Assembly: GCF_001667735.1 (NCBI RefSeq)
Contig: NZ_LZJN01000053.1
Location: 1 to 50,526, forward strand
Reading direction: 5' to 3'
Length of the DNA: 50,526 bases
From: Mycobacterium sp. E183
GTDB taxonomy: Bacteria; Actinomycetota; Actinomycetes; Mycobacteriales; Mycobacteriaceae
Shown here in pieces: positions 28,722 through 36,467 of the stretch (its first letter is position 1; the number at the start of each line of letters is the position of its first letter). A model generated the notes under the pieces. It had not been told where the DNA came from. It did not search any database and worked only from the letters and a program-made list of their open reading frames with translations. The translations under genes were made by a program, and so were the position numbers.

Positions 28722-30235
28722 GCCACCGTCCGGCAGTCGATGCCCGGTTGAAGTGGAGGCGCTGGAAGCGCGGTGACCGTCTGAGATGTGGTCGTGGGGC
28801 CCGCCTGCGACGAGGGCGCGGGGCCGCTTGTGGCACTGGTAGGAGCTGGGGTGCTGGAGCCGGGAGGGGCGGTGGTCGGTGGCGTGGTCGGTGCTGGAGA
28901 TGTCGCGACACTGGACTCGGGGGTGCCGCTCCCGGGGGCCGGCTGCCCCGGCGGTGACGTGGCGCGCGGGGACGGGCAGGTGGGCAGCAGGTATTCGGCG
29001 AGCAGTTGACGCAGCTGTGACTCGGCTTGATCCAGGCTGCCGCCCGGCAGTCCGGTCTGAACCTGGACCTGGCCGGGACGGCGCAAGTCCCGCAACGTCA
29101 TCAGCTGACAGTTCGAGTGGTCGGATTGGCCGTAGCTGATCAGGGAGAGTTCGTTGCGCGCGGTCAGGCAGCCCACCAGATACGGCTGCTGCAGGGGCAC
29201 GCCGAGCAAGGACCCTTGGATTCCGCGGACGATCGAAACTTTGCCGTCGTACTCGGTGACGTAATAGTTGCGCTGAATCACCCACCATCCGATGGCCAGT
29301 CCGGAAAGGGCGAACAGCACCGCCAGCGTCACCACGAAGAACATCCGCCGACGGGGCCACCGCGGCCGGCTCGGCGTTTCCGGTTGCGGCGCAACCCGTT
29401 TCGCTGCCTCTTCGCGCGGTCTGATCGCCGAGGCGCGGCCCGCGGAGGTGTTGGGCAACGTCATCTGGTCGTCGTCCCCGGAAACAGCTCCAGCAAGGAT
29501 CGGCTGGGTCTGGCCGTAGTCGTAGTCGACGACGTCGGCCACCACCACGGTCACGTTGTCCGGCCCGCCGCCGCGCAGCGCCAACTCGATGAGGCGGTAG
29601 GCGGCTTCGGCGACGTCGGGAATCTGCAGCGCCTCGAGGATGGTCTCGTCGCTTACCGGGTCGCTGAGCCCGTCGGAGCAGAGCAGGTAGCGGTCACCGG
29701 CGCGCGCCTCGCGCATGGTCAACGTGGGCTCGACCTCGTGACCGGTCAGCGCGCGCATGATCAGCGACCGCTGCGGGTGGCTGTGCGCCTCTTCCCGGGT
29801 GATCCGCCCTTCGTCGACCAGGGTTTGGACGAACGTGTCGTCCTTGGTGATCTGCGTCAGTTCGCCGTCACGCAGCAGATAGCCGCGCGAGTCGCCGATG
29901 TGCACCAACCCGATTCGGTCGCCCGCGAACAATATTGCGGTGAGCGTGGTGCCCATCCCCTCGAGCTCGGGCTCGGCCTCCACTTGCGCCGCGATGGCCG
30001 CGTTGCCCGAGCGCACCGCGGCGTCGAGCTTGGCCAGCAGGTCGCCGCCGGGCTCATCGTCGTCGAGGTGGGCCAGTGCGGCGATCACCAACTGGGAGGC
30101 CACCTCGCCGGCGGCGTGACCGCCCATCCCGTCGGCCAGCGCGAGGAGCCGCGCGCCGGCGTATACGGAGTCTTCGTTGTTGGAGCGCACCAGGCCGCGG
30201 TCGCTGCGCGCGGCATATCGCAGGACCAGGGTCAC
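28718..30235 (-). CDS. pstP: PP2C-type Ser/Thr protein phosphatase PstP
   Basis: A 505-residue membrane phosphatase that dephosphorylates PknA, PknB and their targets. The PP2C catalytic domain (about 1-237) has metal-binding Asp35-Gly36 in LADGMGGH, GDSRGYL and the DGLSD and GGPDNVTVVV motifs. A linker leads to one transmembrane helix (about 297-318), an extracytoplasmic region and a Thr/Pro/Ser-rich tail. The GTG start overlaps the fhaB stop (GTGA). M. tuberculosis PstP begins three residues earlier (MAR), which here would fall inside fhaB, so the overlap start is preferred. Slightly shorter than the 514-residue relative, in the tail. Confidence 0.96.
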   Translation of the reverse strand: MTLVLRYAARSDRGLVRSNNEDSVYAGARLLALADGMGGHAAGEVASQLVIAALAHLDDDEPGGDLLAKLDAAVRSGNAAIAAQVEAEPELEGMGTTLTAILFAGDRIGLVHIGDSRGYLLRDGELTQITKDDTFVQTLVDEGRITREEAHSHPQRSLIMRALTGHEVEPTLTMREARAGDRYLLCSDGLSDPVSDETILEALQIPDVAEAAYRLIELALRGGGPDNVTVVVADVVDYDYGQTQPILAGAVSGDDDQMTLPNTSAGRASAIRPREEAAKRVAPQPETPSRPRWPRRRMFFVVTLAVLFALSGLAIGWWVIQRNYYVTEYDGKVSIVRGIQGSLLGVPLQQPYLVGCLTARNELSLISYGQSDHSNCQLMTLRDLRRPGQVQVQTGLPGGSLDQAESQLRQLLAEYLLPTCPSPRATSPPGQPAPGSGTPESSVATSPAPTTPPTTAPPGSSTPAPTSATSGPAPSSQAGPTTTSQTVTALPAPPLQPGIDCRTVA

Positions 30236-30699
30236 GGGCGCAACTCGATCGCCGTTTTGCCGATCCGAATCGGCGTCCCTATCGGAACTCGTACCGCAGT
30301 CGTCACCTTTGCCCTGTCAAGGTAAGTGCCGTTGGTCGATCCTAGATCCTCGACGTACCATTCCGAACCGCGCTGCGATAGGCGGGCGTGCCGCGTCGAG
30401 GCGTAATCGTCGGTCAGCACGAGCGTCGAGTCGTCAGCTCTTCCGATCAACACCGGCTGCCCGCTGAGTGTGATGCGCGCCCCCGCCAACGCGCCCTCGG
30501 TGACCACCAGGTAGCGCGCCGCGTGCCTGCGTTGCCGCGAGGGCAGCAGGGTGCTGCGCAGCGCCAAGCCGCGGCGCACCATGACGGCCCCGGTGGGCGC
30601 GTAGATATCGGTCCGCAGAATTCGCAACACGGACCAGATGAATACCCATAACAACATTAGAAATCCGGCGCGCGTCAGCTGCAGTACGAGTCCCTGCAT
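30232..30699 (-). CDS. fhaB: FHA-domain membrane protein FhaB (FipA)
   Basis: A 155-residue protein, identical in length to M. tuberculosis FhaB. An N-terminal transmembrane helix (about 8-28) is followed by a basic linker and a C-terminal FHA domain (about 75-150) with GRADDS, the conserved ST(R)H and LGSTNGTYLD. FHA domains bind phosphothreonine; FipA has been reported to link FtsZ and FtsQ under oxidative stress and to be a PknA substrate. ATG 30699 is selected over an upstream in-frame ATG because it matches MQGLVLQLTRAGF. First gene of the strictly overlapping six-gene series; fhaA lies 135 bp upstream. Confidence 0.96.
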   Translation of the reverse strand: MQGLVLQLTRAGFLMLLWVFIWSVLRILRTDIYAPTGAVMVRRGLALRSTLLPSRQRRHAARYLVVTEGALAGARITLSGQPVLIGRADDSTLVLTDDYASTRHARLSQRGSEWYVEDLGSTNGTYLDRAKVTTAVRVPIGTPIRIGKTAIELRP

Positions 30700-30834
30700 C
30701 TGGCGTCCTTTCCGTCCTGGCCCCGAAATCCAGCGTCCCCCTGGCGCCCGTGACCCCGAGCACATCGGCAACGTCACGATACTTGGACGGCGGTCGACGC
30801 GGGGCGAAGCACGGCAGCGTTGAGCCCAGCGGGT

Positions 30835-32502
30835 TTAGTGGATCCGGACGATGATCTCCGAATGACCCAGGCGGATCACGTCGCCGTCCGCCAACTGCCA
30901 TTCCTGAACCGGCGCGTTGTTGACGGTGGTGCCGTTGGTGGAGTTCAAGTCCGACAGGAGCGCCACCTGCCCGTCCCAGCGGATCTCGAGGTGACGCCGG
31001 GAGACGCCGGTGTCGGGCAACCGGAACTGCGCGTCTTGTCCACGGCCCACGATGTTGGAACCCTCACGCAGCTGGTAGGTGCGGCCGCTGCCGTCGTCGA
31101 GCTGCAGGGTGACCGTCGTTCCGGCCGCGCCGTAACCGCCGGCGCCGTAAGCGCCGTAACCGCCGGCCTGCTGGCCGTAGTCCGCCGGCTGCCCGTAGTC
31201 GGCGGGCTGGCCGTACTCGCTCGGCTGGGCGTACTCGGCTTGCTGGCCGTACTCGTAGTCGCGGTGGGCGGTCTCGGGGTATCCGCCGGCCTGACCGGGG
31301 TATCCCCCGGCCGGCACGTTCTCGGCATACTGCGTGTAGTCGCCGGCCCCGTACTCCTGCCGGCCGTAGCCGCCGCCCTGTTGGTAGCCCTGCTCGTAGC
31401 CGCCGCCTTGCTCATAGCCGGCGCCTTGCTCATAGCCGGCGCCCTGCTCCGGATAGGCCTGCCGCTGCTCGGGCGGAGCGTAGCCCTCGTCTTGGCGGGC
31501 CGGCCCGCGGCCGTAATCGCCGTAGCCGCCATAACCCTGCTGGCCTCCCCCGGGCGGCGGGGCGTAGCCGCCGCCCTGACGGTAGCCCTGGTCGTAGCCT
31601 TGGCCGCCGTATCCCGTGGGCGCGGGAGGACGCTGCTCATACTGCGGTGGGGGCCCGCCCTGAGCTTGGTCGGGATAGCCGCCGCCGGGGCCTTGGTAGC
31701 CGCGCTGGTCGGGGTAGCCCCCTTGATCTTGGTAGCCGCGCTGGTCGGGATAGCCGCCGCCGGGGCCTTGGTAGCCGCGCTGATCGGGGTAGCCGCCCTG
31801 ACCTTGGTAGCCGCCCTGCTCCGGATAGCCGCCCTGCTCGGGGTGGCGTGGCGGCGGGTAGCCCTGCTGCGGCGGGTAGCCGCCCTGCTCGGGCGGGTAC
31901 CCCGCGCGCGGGTCAGGGCCGCCCTGCGGCTGGTCACCGGCGCGCGCGTCGTCCTGCGGGCGCGCGTAGCGCTCGTCGTAGTACTCGTCGCCAGGCCGCC
32001 CCGGCCCCGGAGGGCGGTAGCTCGAATCGTCAGTCATTGGTGCTACTCCTCGTTCTGCGCCGAACGCACTATTTGATTGTGGCGGGACGGGATCGTGGAC
32101 CGTCGGGCGGGGCTGCACATCGGGATTGACAGCACCGCGGGCGCGGTACTGCCCGGTACGCAAATCCGACGACCGCTCGAACCGGACGACCACATCACCA
32201 TACGTTTCCCACCCCTGTTCATGGATGTAGTCGACCAAGTACCTACCGAAAGCACCCGACGTGAGATCAGGGTCGGCGCCCACCTTCTCGAAGTCGTGCC
32301 TACCGAGGGTAATGATGTATTCGTTGGGGGCCAAAAGCCGATTGCCGTGGAGTTTCTGGACGCCGTCGCGGGCTTCGCGGCGCAGGAGCGCCTCGACTTC
32401 CTGCGGAACGATCGATCCGCCGAAGACGCGGGCGAACGCGTTGTCGACGGTGGCCTCGAGCTTGCGCTCGATCCGCGCGGCCAACCCTCGTTGGCTACTC
32501 AT
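30835..32502 (-). CDS. fhaA: FhaA: DUF3662 and FHA-domain protein, PknA/PknB partner
   Basis: A 555-residue cytoplasmic adaptor (M. tuberculosis 527). Residues 1-115 form the DUF3662 helical/beta domain ([26 protein letters not shown]). The middle (about 130-455) is a long low-complexity region of (D/E)QGGYP-type and [12 protein letters not shown] repeats rich in Gly, Tyr, Gln and Pro. The C-terminal FHA domain (about 465-555) has [18 protein letters not shown] and LNSTNGT. FhaA binds phosphorylated MviN (the lipid II flippase regulator) and PknB-phosphorylated partners. The repeat region is longer than in M. tuberculosis. ATG 32502 begins MSSQRGL, which corresponds to the known start. Confidence 0.96.
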   Translation of the reverse strand: MSSQRGLAARIERKLEATVDNAFARVFGGSIVPQEVEALLRREARDGVQKLHGNRLLAPNEYIITLGRHDFEKVGADPDLTSGAFGRYLVDYIHEQGWETYGDVVVRFERSSDLRTGQYRARGAVNPDVQPRPTVHDPVPPQSNSAFGAERGVAPMTDDSSYRPPGPGRPGDEYYDERYARPQDDARAGDQPQGGPDPRAGYPPEQGGYPPQQGYPPPRHPEQGGYPEQGGYQGQGGYPDQRGYQGPGGGYPDQRGYQDQGGYPDQRGYQGPGGGYPDQAQGGPPPQYEQRPPAPTGYGGQGYDQGYRQGGGYAPPPGGGQQGYGGYGDYGRGPARQDEGYAPPEQRQAYPEQGAGYEQGAGYEQGGGYEQGYQQGGGYGRQEYGAGDYTQYAENVPAGGYPGQAGGYPETAHRDYEYGQQAEYAQPSEYGQPADYGQPADYGQQAGGYGAYGAGGYGAAGTTVTLQLDDGSGRTYQLREGSNIVGRGQDAQFRLPDTGVSRRHLEIRWDGQVALLSDLNSTNGTTVNNAPVQEWQLADGDVIRLGHSEIIVRIH

Positions 32503-32744
32503 GCTCCGCCGTTCGCATGCACTTGCCGCAGCATGCCGCTGGCGCGCGGCAAACGATTCGGCGCGTGTCCCTCACCCCAGCATGTTATCGGGACAGCGCG
32601 ACGGCGCGGCACCGTCGAAACTCTGAGAACTTGGTCGGCCCTGCTCAGACGCGTTGTCTCCCAGCGCCCCACGGCGTCCGGGCCCGACCAGGCGGGTTGG
32701 GGGACGCGGCCATTAGAGTGGTATGGTCCATCGGTTGTTTTTCC

Positions 32745-32827
32745 GGGCGAGTGGCGGAATGGCAGACGCGCTGGCTTCAGGTGCCAGTGTCCTTCGGGAC
32801 GTGGGGGTTCAAGTCCCCCTTCGCCCA
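32745..32827 (+). tRNA. leuT: tRNA-Leu (CAG anticodon)
   Basis: An 83-nt class II tRNA with the long variable arm expected for leucine. GGGCGAG (32745-32751) pairs with TTCGCCC (32820-32826) with one G-T, and the discriminator is A. The anticodon arm CTGGC-TTCAGGT-GCCAG gives CAG. The variable arm is GTCC-TTC-GGGAC and the T-arm contains GGTTCAAGTCC. CCA is not encoded. In M. tuberculosis leuT lies at the same place beyond fhaA. The toxin module begins about 170 bp downstream. Confidence 0.96.
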
Positions 32828-32835
32828 CATTTGAG

Positions 32836-32850
32836 CGGTTCTCCGAACCG
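32836..32850 (+). terminator. Hairpin downstream of tRNA-Leu
   Basis: CGGTTC (32836-32841) and GAACCG (32845-32850) form a perfect 6-bp stem with a 3-nt loop, 9 bp after the tRNA. There is no T-tract; it could be a mycobacterial I-shaped terminator or a processing signal. Confidence 0.35.
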
Positions 32851-32994
32851 ATGCGCTGAGGTCACGGACTCGAGGAGTTCGTGGCCTTCGTGTTTTCCGC
32901 CATGTTGTGCCGAGCCCTGCGCGCTTGGCCGCGGCAGTGAATTGACGTCTGCTATCGCGTTAGTAGCGTAATTGCCAGCTCAGGAGGGGTGGCA

Positions 32995-33057
32995 ATGGTC
33001 GTCGCGGCGTGTGGCGCTGCGCAGCTACGGGTGATGCGATGCAGCTGCGCTACATAA
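32995..33057 (+). CDS. 20-residue leader ORF overlapping the toxin start
   Basis: ATG 32995 is preceded, with 5-bp spacing, by AGGAGGGG (32982-32989), the best ribosome binding site of this region. The frame reads 20 codons (MVVAACGAAQLR...) to TAA at 33055-33057. It overlaps the presumed toxin ATG (33039) in another frame, and that ATG has no visible Shine-Dalgarno sequence. The leader could couple or restrict toxin translation. Whether the peptide itself matters is unknown; a sequencing error that shifts the toxin N-terminus is the main alternative. Confidence 0.45.
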   Translation: MVVAACGAAQLRVMRCSCAT

Positions 33058-34922
33058 GCATTGCGGCGCTGATCGCCGAGGCCGGCGGTGATCCGTGGGC
33101 AATCAACCGAAGCTTGCAAGCCGGCAGGCCCGGGGAGATCTCCTCGCTCGCCGAGGCCTTCCACCGAGCGGGCCGATGCACCGACGAGGCCCAGCACGCC
33201 TTCGAGCAAGCGCGCAACCGCTTCGACGCCGCATGGAATCGCCAGGGCGGCGGCGGCAATCCGATCACCGACTCCGCCGATGTGCAACGGGTGACGCAGT
33301 CGCTTGGTGCCCAGTCGCTTCAGCTGCCCAAGATCGGCGTCGACCTGGAAAGTATCGCGGCCTCCTTAGCCGAGGCGCAGAAGGCCGCGGCGGGACAGAT
33401 CGCGACCCTCGAGAACCAGTTGCAAACACTCGACGACTTGATCGGGCAGGCCGTCGCAATGGAACGATCCGGCAACCTGAGCGCGGAGGACCGGCACACC
33501 CTCGATGCCCTCATCCGCAATTGCGAGAGGGATGCCATCGATGACACCAAAGCCGCACTGGCACAGCTCAATTCGATACGGAATGGCTACTCCGATGGCT
33601 TGCGGAACTCACTGACCAACCTACGAATCGAGGGCTATGATCCGGCTCGCCTTCACGATCTCGACGCCGACGGCTCACCGAAGCCAACTGAGGCCCAGCT
33701 GCAGGCGCTGGCCGACCTGCGCCGGAGCACCGACCAGGCGGTGGTGGATCAAATGGGCAAGGTGCGTGCCGCGCAGGATGCCCTGAACAAGGCGATGGCC
33801 GACCTCTATACGCACGGCCCGGGGTCGCCCGAGGGCGAGGCCGCGAGCGGGAGGCTGCCCAAGCTCAGGGAGGACCTCGCTCACGCGCTCGACGACCTGG
33901 GCAAGATCCCCGACTACAGGGACGTCGACCCCGCGTCGATCACGATCGCTCCCGACGGTCATTTCATGTTCACCCACACCGTGGATGGACAGCCGGTGCA
34001 GGTCTACGGGCAACTCAAGGACGGCACGGGTGAGTTCTTCGATCAGGCCATGGGCACGTCCTACGCCTTCAGCGGTGGCAAGTTGACCGGCATGCGCACG
34101 CTGGATCCCGGGAAGGTGGTAGCCACCCCTGAGCCGTTGTGGAGCGCGATCACCACCGCGGTCGGCGGCGGCGCTGTGCTGAAGGCGGGCGGTCAGGTGG
34201 CCTGGCAGGGGCTGAAGACGCTTTTCACTCGCGAAGCGATTGAGGGCGTGACCGGCGAAAATGTTTTTCCTCGCGCATTGGTCGGTGCGGAGGAGCGCGC
34301 GGCAAGTGCCGAAGAGGACCTGAGCCCGCATGGCTCGCCAACTTCCGGCGTGAGCGGGGAACCGGTGCCGGGCACCCACCCCGGTCCCGCGCCCGTGGTG
34401 GAGCACACGCCGCACCCGGGGGGTGGTGGCGGAGGTGAGCTTCCGCCCGATGCCGGACCTCCGGCGGGACCGCATGTGCCGGTGGAACCCGAAGGGCCCC
34501 CACCGGTCGTGATCGACCCAGCCCACCCGGAGTTCACCCTCCACAACCCCCTCGACTACATGACGCCGGAGTTGCGGGCGCTGTCTGAGCAACACCTGAC
34601 CGGGAGCGGCGAAACGGTCCTTGGGCCGTACAGGAATCCTTTGGGCGGCCCCTCCTATATCGAGCTCGCGCAACAACGTGGCGCCAGCTACTTCGACATT
34701 GGGGATGCATGGGACGCTGCCACGCCCGTTGAGCGATTTGCCGCCAACCAACATGTGCTCGACATTGCAATTGCTAATCGAGATACGATCAAGCTGTCAG
34801 TGCCAATCGATCAGGTTCTCGACGATACTTACACTGCCGCCGAGCTCAGTTATCTGCGAGCTCACGGATACGAAGCAATCGACGGTTCAACACTAGTACC
34901 CCCCAAGGCCGGAGGCCCATGA
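33039..34922 (+). CDS. Putative ESX (type VII)-associated polymorphic toxin
   Basis: A 627-residue protein. The N-terminal third (LRYISIAALIAEAGGDPWAIN..., helical to about 290) resembles a mycobacterial domain found in large type VII-linked or TPR-like toxins, with long amphipathic helices. A mid domain (about 290-400) is followed by a Pro/Gly-rich linker (about 425-495) and a compact C-terminal module (about 500-627). That module has the pattern LGPY (528-531), GASYFDIGDAW, ANQ (569-571), LDIAI, DTIKLSVP and ELSYLRAHGY, which I recall as a recurrent C-terminal domain of RHS and other polymorphic toxins. No signal peptide is present. GTG 33009 is an in-frame alternative start; ATG 33039 fits the family N-terminus. 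The stop overlaps the putative immunity gene by 4 bp. Enzymatic activity is not known. Confidence 0.7.
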   Translation: MQLRYISIAALIAEAGGDPWAINRSLQAGRPGEISSLAEAFHRAGRCTDEAQHAFEQARNRFDAAWNRQGGGGNPITDSADVQRVTQSLGAQSLQLPKIGVDLESIAASLAEAQKAAAGQIATLENQLQTLDDLIGQAVAMERSGNLSAEDRHTLDALIRNCERDAIDDTKAALAQLNSIRNGYSDGLRNSLTNLRIEGYDPARLHDLDADGSPKPTEAQLQALADLRRSTDQAVVDQMGKVRAAQDALNKAMADLYTHGPGSPEGEAASGRLPKLREDLAHALDDLGKIPDYRDVDPASITIAPDGHFMFTHTVDGQPVQVYGQLKDGTGEFFDQAMGTSYAFSGGKLTGMRTLDPGKVVATPEPLWSAITTAVGGGAVLKAGGQVAWQGLKTLFTREAIEGVTGENVFPRALVGAEERAASAEEDLSPHGSPTSGVSGEPVPGTHPGPAPVVEHTPHPGGGGGGELPPDAGPPAGPHVPVEPEGPPPVVIDPAHPEFTLHNPLDYMTPELRALSEQHLTGSGETVLGPYRNPLGGPSYIELAQQRGASYFDIGDAWDAATPVERFAANQHVLDIAIANRDTIKLSVPIDQVLDDTYTAAELSYLRAHGYEAIDGSTLVPPKAGGP

Positions 34923-35353
34923 TGAAGGCGCTTTTAGAGTTCATTATGCAACACGCGGGATTCTTATACCTCAACCCTGAATACCGAATCACAAATTCCA
35001 ACACCCGGGGCCTCGCTGACATCGATGCGTCGATTACGTTCACCGGTGAGTTGCTCAGGTGGGATGTCGTGAATGATCGTGGACAGATCTACTTCGCGGC
35101 GGTGCCCATGCTGCAGGGAGGTGGCGACAATTGGTTCGCGGCTTCCTTAATTCGTCAGTACCTTGAAGGCGGGGACGACACTGGCGCCGCATCACCCGTC
35201 GATCAAGCCAATTGGCTGTCGGTAAATCTGAAACGCGTAGAGCAGCTTTTCGCCGATCCGCCCACTGCTGAGCGCACAGCTGACGAGTTGATCTCGCTAC
35301 GCCGGTCCAATTCGTCGAAGAAGTGGGGATGGCCGAAACCGGACACGATCTAG
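34919..35353 (+). CDS. Putative immunity protein 1 (144 aa)
   Basis: A 144-residue acidic soluble protein with no signal peptide or membrane helix. It starts at ATG 34919, overlapping the toxin TGA (ATGA), with a second ATG at 34922; GGAGG at 34911-34915 is its ribosome binding site. Position, size and tight coupling are those of a cognate immunity protein. It shares several blocks with the protein at 35610-36044: MKAL-x-EF, FLYLNPEYRI-x-NS, NWF-x2-SLIRQY and a C-terminal helix. DNA is less GC-rich than the housekeeping neighbours. The family was not recognised by name. Confidence 0.65.
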   Translation: MMKALLEFIMQHAGFLYLNPEYRITNSNTRGLADIDASITFTGELLRWDVVNDRGQIYFAAVPMLQGGGDNWFAASLIRQYLEGGDDTGAASPVDQANWLSVNLKRVEQLFADPPTAERTADELISLRRSNSSKKWGWPKPDTI

Positions 35354-35609
35354 GCCGAGTCTCGGTAGCTGCGTATCTGTAGAAAACTCAGATCTAAGAT
35401 GCCGGCTGAGATGTAAGAATCGTCCGCATAGCCCAGGGCATTGCCCTGCCAGCGTCAAGAGATGGGAAGGCGATCTCGATGTCACGGCGCGCAACCGTAG
35501 TCAGTGATTTCGGAAACAGTCAGTTGAGGAGATGTAGCTAACATCATGAAGGGCGCCGAGTAACGTGTCGAGCGTGCTTGACTCGAATCGTCCGATTGGG
35601 GCACCTTCG

Positions 35610-36044
35610 ATGAAGGCCCTTTTCGAATTTCTTCTGGAGTACTTCGATTTCCTGTACTTAGACCCGCGCTACCGGGTCGCTGATTCAGACGTGGCGAAGC
35701 AGGCGCCCAGTGCTTCTTTGACGATAGTCGGGCCAGCATCAACATTTCAGCTCATCAACGAACGGGACCAAATAGAAATCGTGGTCGCGCCAACAAAACT
35801 CATGGATCCAGAGAACTGGTTCTGGCCTTCGCTGATCAAACAATATATTGACAACGATCCAGTAATTCGATATTTGCCTGCTTCGGATGAAGCAATCTGG
35901 ATGCGTGAGAATCTCGACGCCGTCGAAAGACTCTTCTCAGACGATTCGACACTGAAAGCCACATGTGACGGGCTGTGTGCGCTGTGTCGTGCGAATGCGG
36001 AAAGGTATTGGTCAAGCTGGCGAGAGCAGCAAGGGCTTACTTAA
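35610..36044 (+). CDS. Putative immunity protein 2, paralogue of the preceding gene (144 aa)
   Basis: A 144-residue protein clearly paralogous to the gene at 34919-35353: MKAL-x-EF, FLYLDPRYRV-x-DS, NWF-x2-SLIKQY and MREN(L)...VERLF align in order. ATG 35610 is used because it matches the paralogue start; GTG 35565 would add 15 residues. It lies 256 bp beyond the first copy, in AT-richer DNA that holds no other gene I can support. No toxin domain remains beside it, so it looks like an orphan immunity gene, as often kept to resist toxins of sibling strains. Assignment depends on the toxin call. Confidence 0.6.
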   Translation: MKALFEFLLEYFDFLYLDPRYRVADSDVAKQAPSASLTIVGPASTFQLINERDQIEIVVAPTKLMDPENWFWPSLIKQYIDNDPVIRYLPASDEAIWMRENLDAVERLFSDDSTLKATCDGLCALCRANAERYWSSWREQQGLT

Positions 36045-36137
36045 GCGATCCGGCGCGGGCTGACGAGCGGACTGCCACCAGGAGCGCATCTGCACTGCTA
36101 TTCTCCGAACCTGCTACGTCATTGCGTCGCGACCAGA

Positions 36138-36467
36138 CTAAGAATTCACCCACCGCAAAATATCCGGCGTCACGGCGTCGGTGATGTCGTCGTACTCGGG
36201 GTGCTTCTTGAGCACGGTGCCGATCATCGAGCACACGGGAACTATGCGCTTGCCCTCGCCGCGCGCCTCGTTGAGCGCCTCTTCGACGAGGATGGTTGCC
36301 AGGCCGCGTCCGCCATACGCCGGGTCGATTTCGGTGTGGTAGAAGACGCGCTGGTCGCCGCGGTCGGCGAAGTCGGCGAGGCCGACCTGCTTGCCTTCCA
36401 CGGCAATGGTGTATCGCCCCTCCTCGAGGCTGACGGTCGTCTCTGCCCCGGTCTTATCGGTGGCCAT
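36138..36467 (-). CDS. GNAT-like acetyltransferase (YjdJ/CG type)
   Basis: A 109-residue small acetyltransferase-fold protein. The acetyl-CoA site is reduced to YGGRGLATILVEEAL, with GKRIVPVCSM following and the typical HPEY near the end. Such proteins (Acetyltransf_CG type) are common and of unknown substrate. ATG 36467 overlaps the end of the pirin gene by 14 bp, so the two are probably co-translated. Confidence 0.85.
   Translation of the reverse strand: MATDKTGAETTVSLEEGRYTIAVEGKQVGLADFADRGDQRVFYHTEIDPAYGGRGLATILVEEALNEARGEGKRIVPVCSMIGTVLKKHPEYDDITDAVTPDILRWVNS

Noticed and set aside
31370..31930. Repeat array resembling a CRISPR or satellite
   Set aside because: The repeats are in frame within fhaA and encode a known low-complexity protein region; there are no spacer/repeat units of constant length.
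30820..32076. 418-codon hydrophobic frame opposite fhaA
   Set aside because: Its Ala/Val/Leu pattern is the complement of the Gly-Tyr-Gln-Pro repeats of FhaA; it has no plausible start context and overlaps a certain gene fully.
35354..35609. Additional gene or decayed toxin between the two immunity paralogues
   Set aside because: No frame with a convincing start, ribosome binding site or similarity was found; the DNA is only noted as AT-richer than its surroundings.
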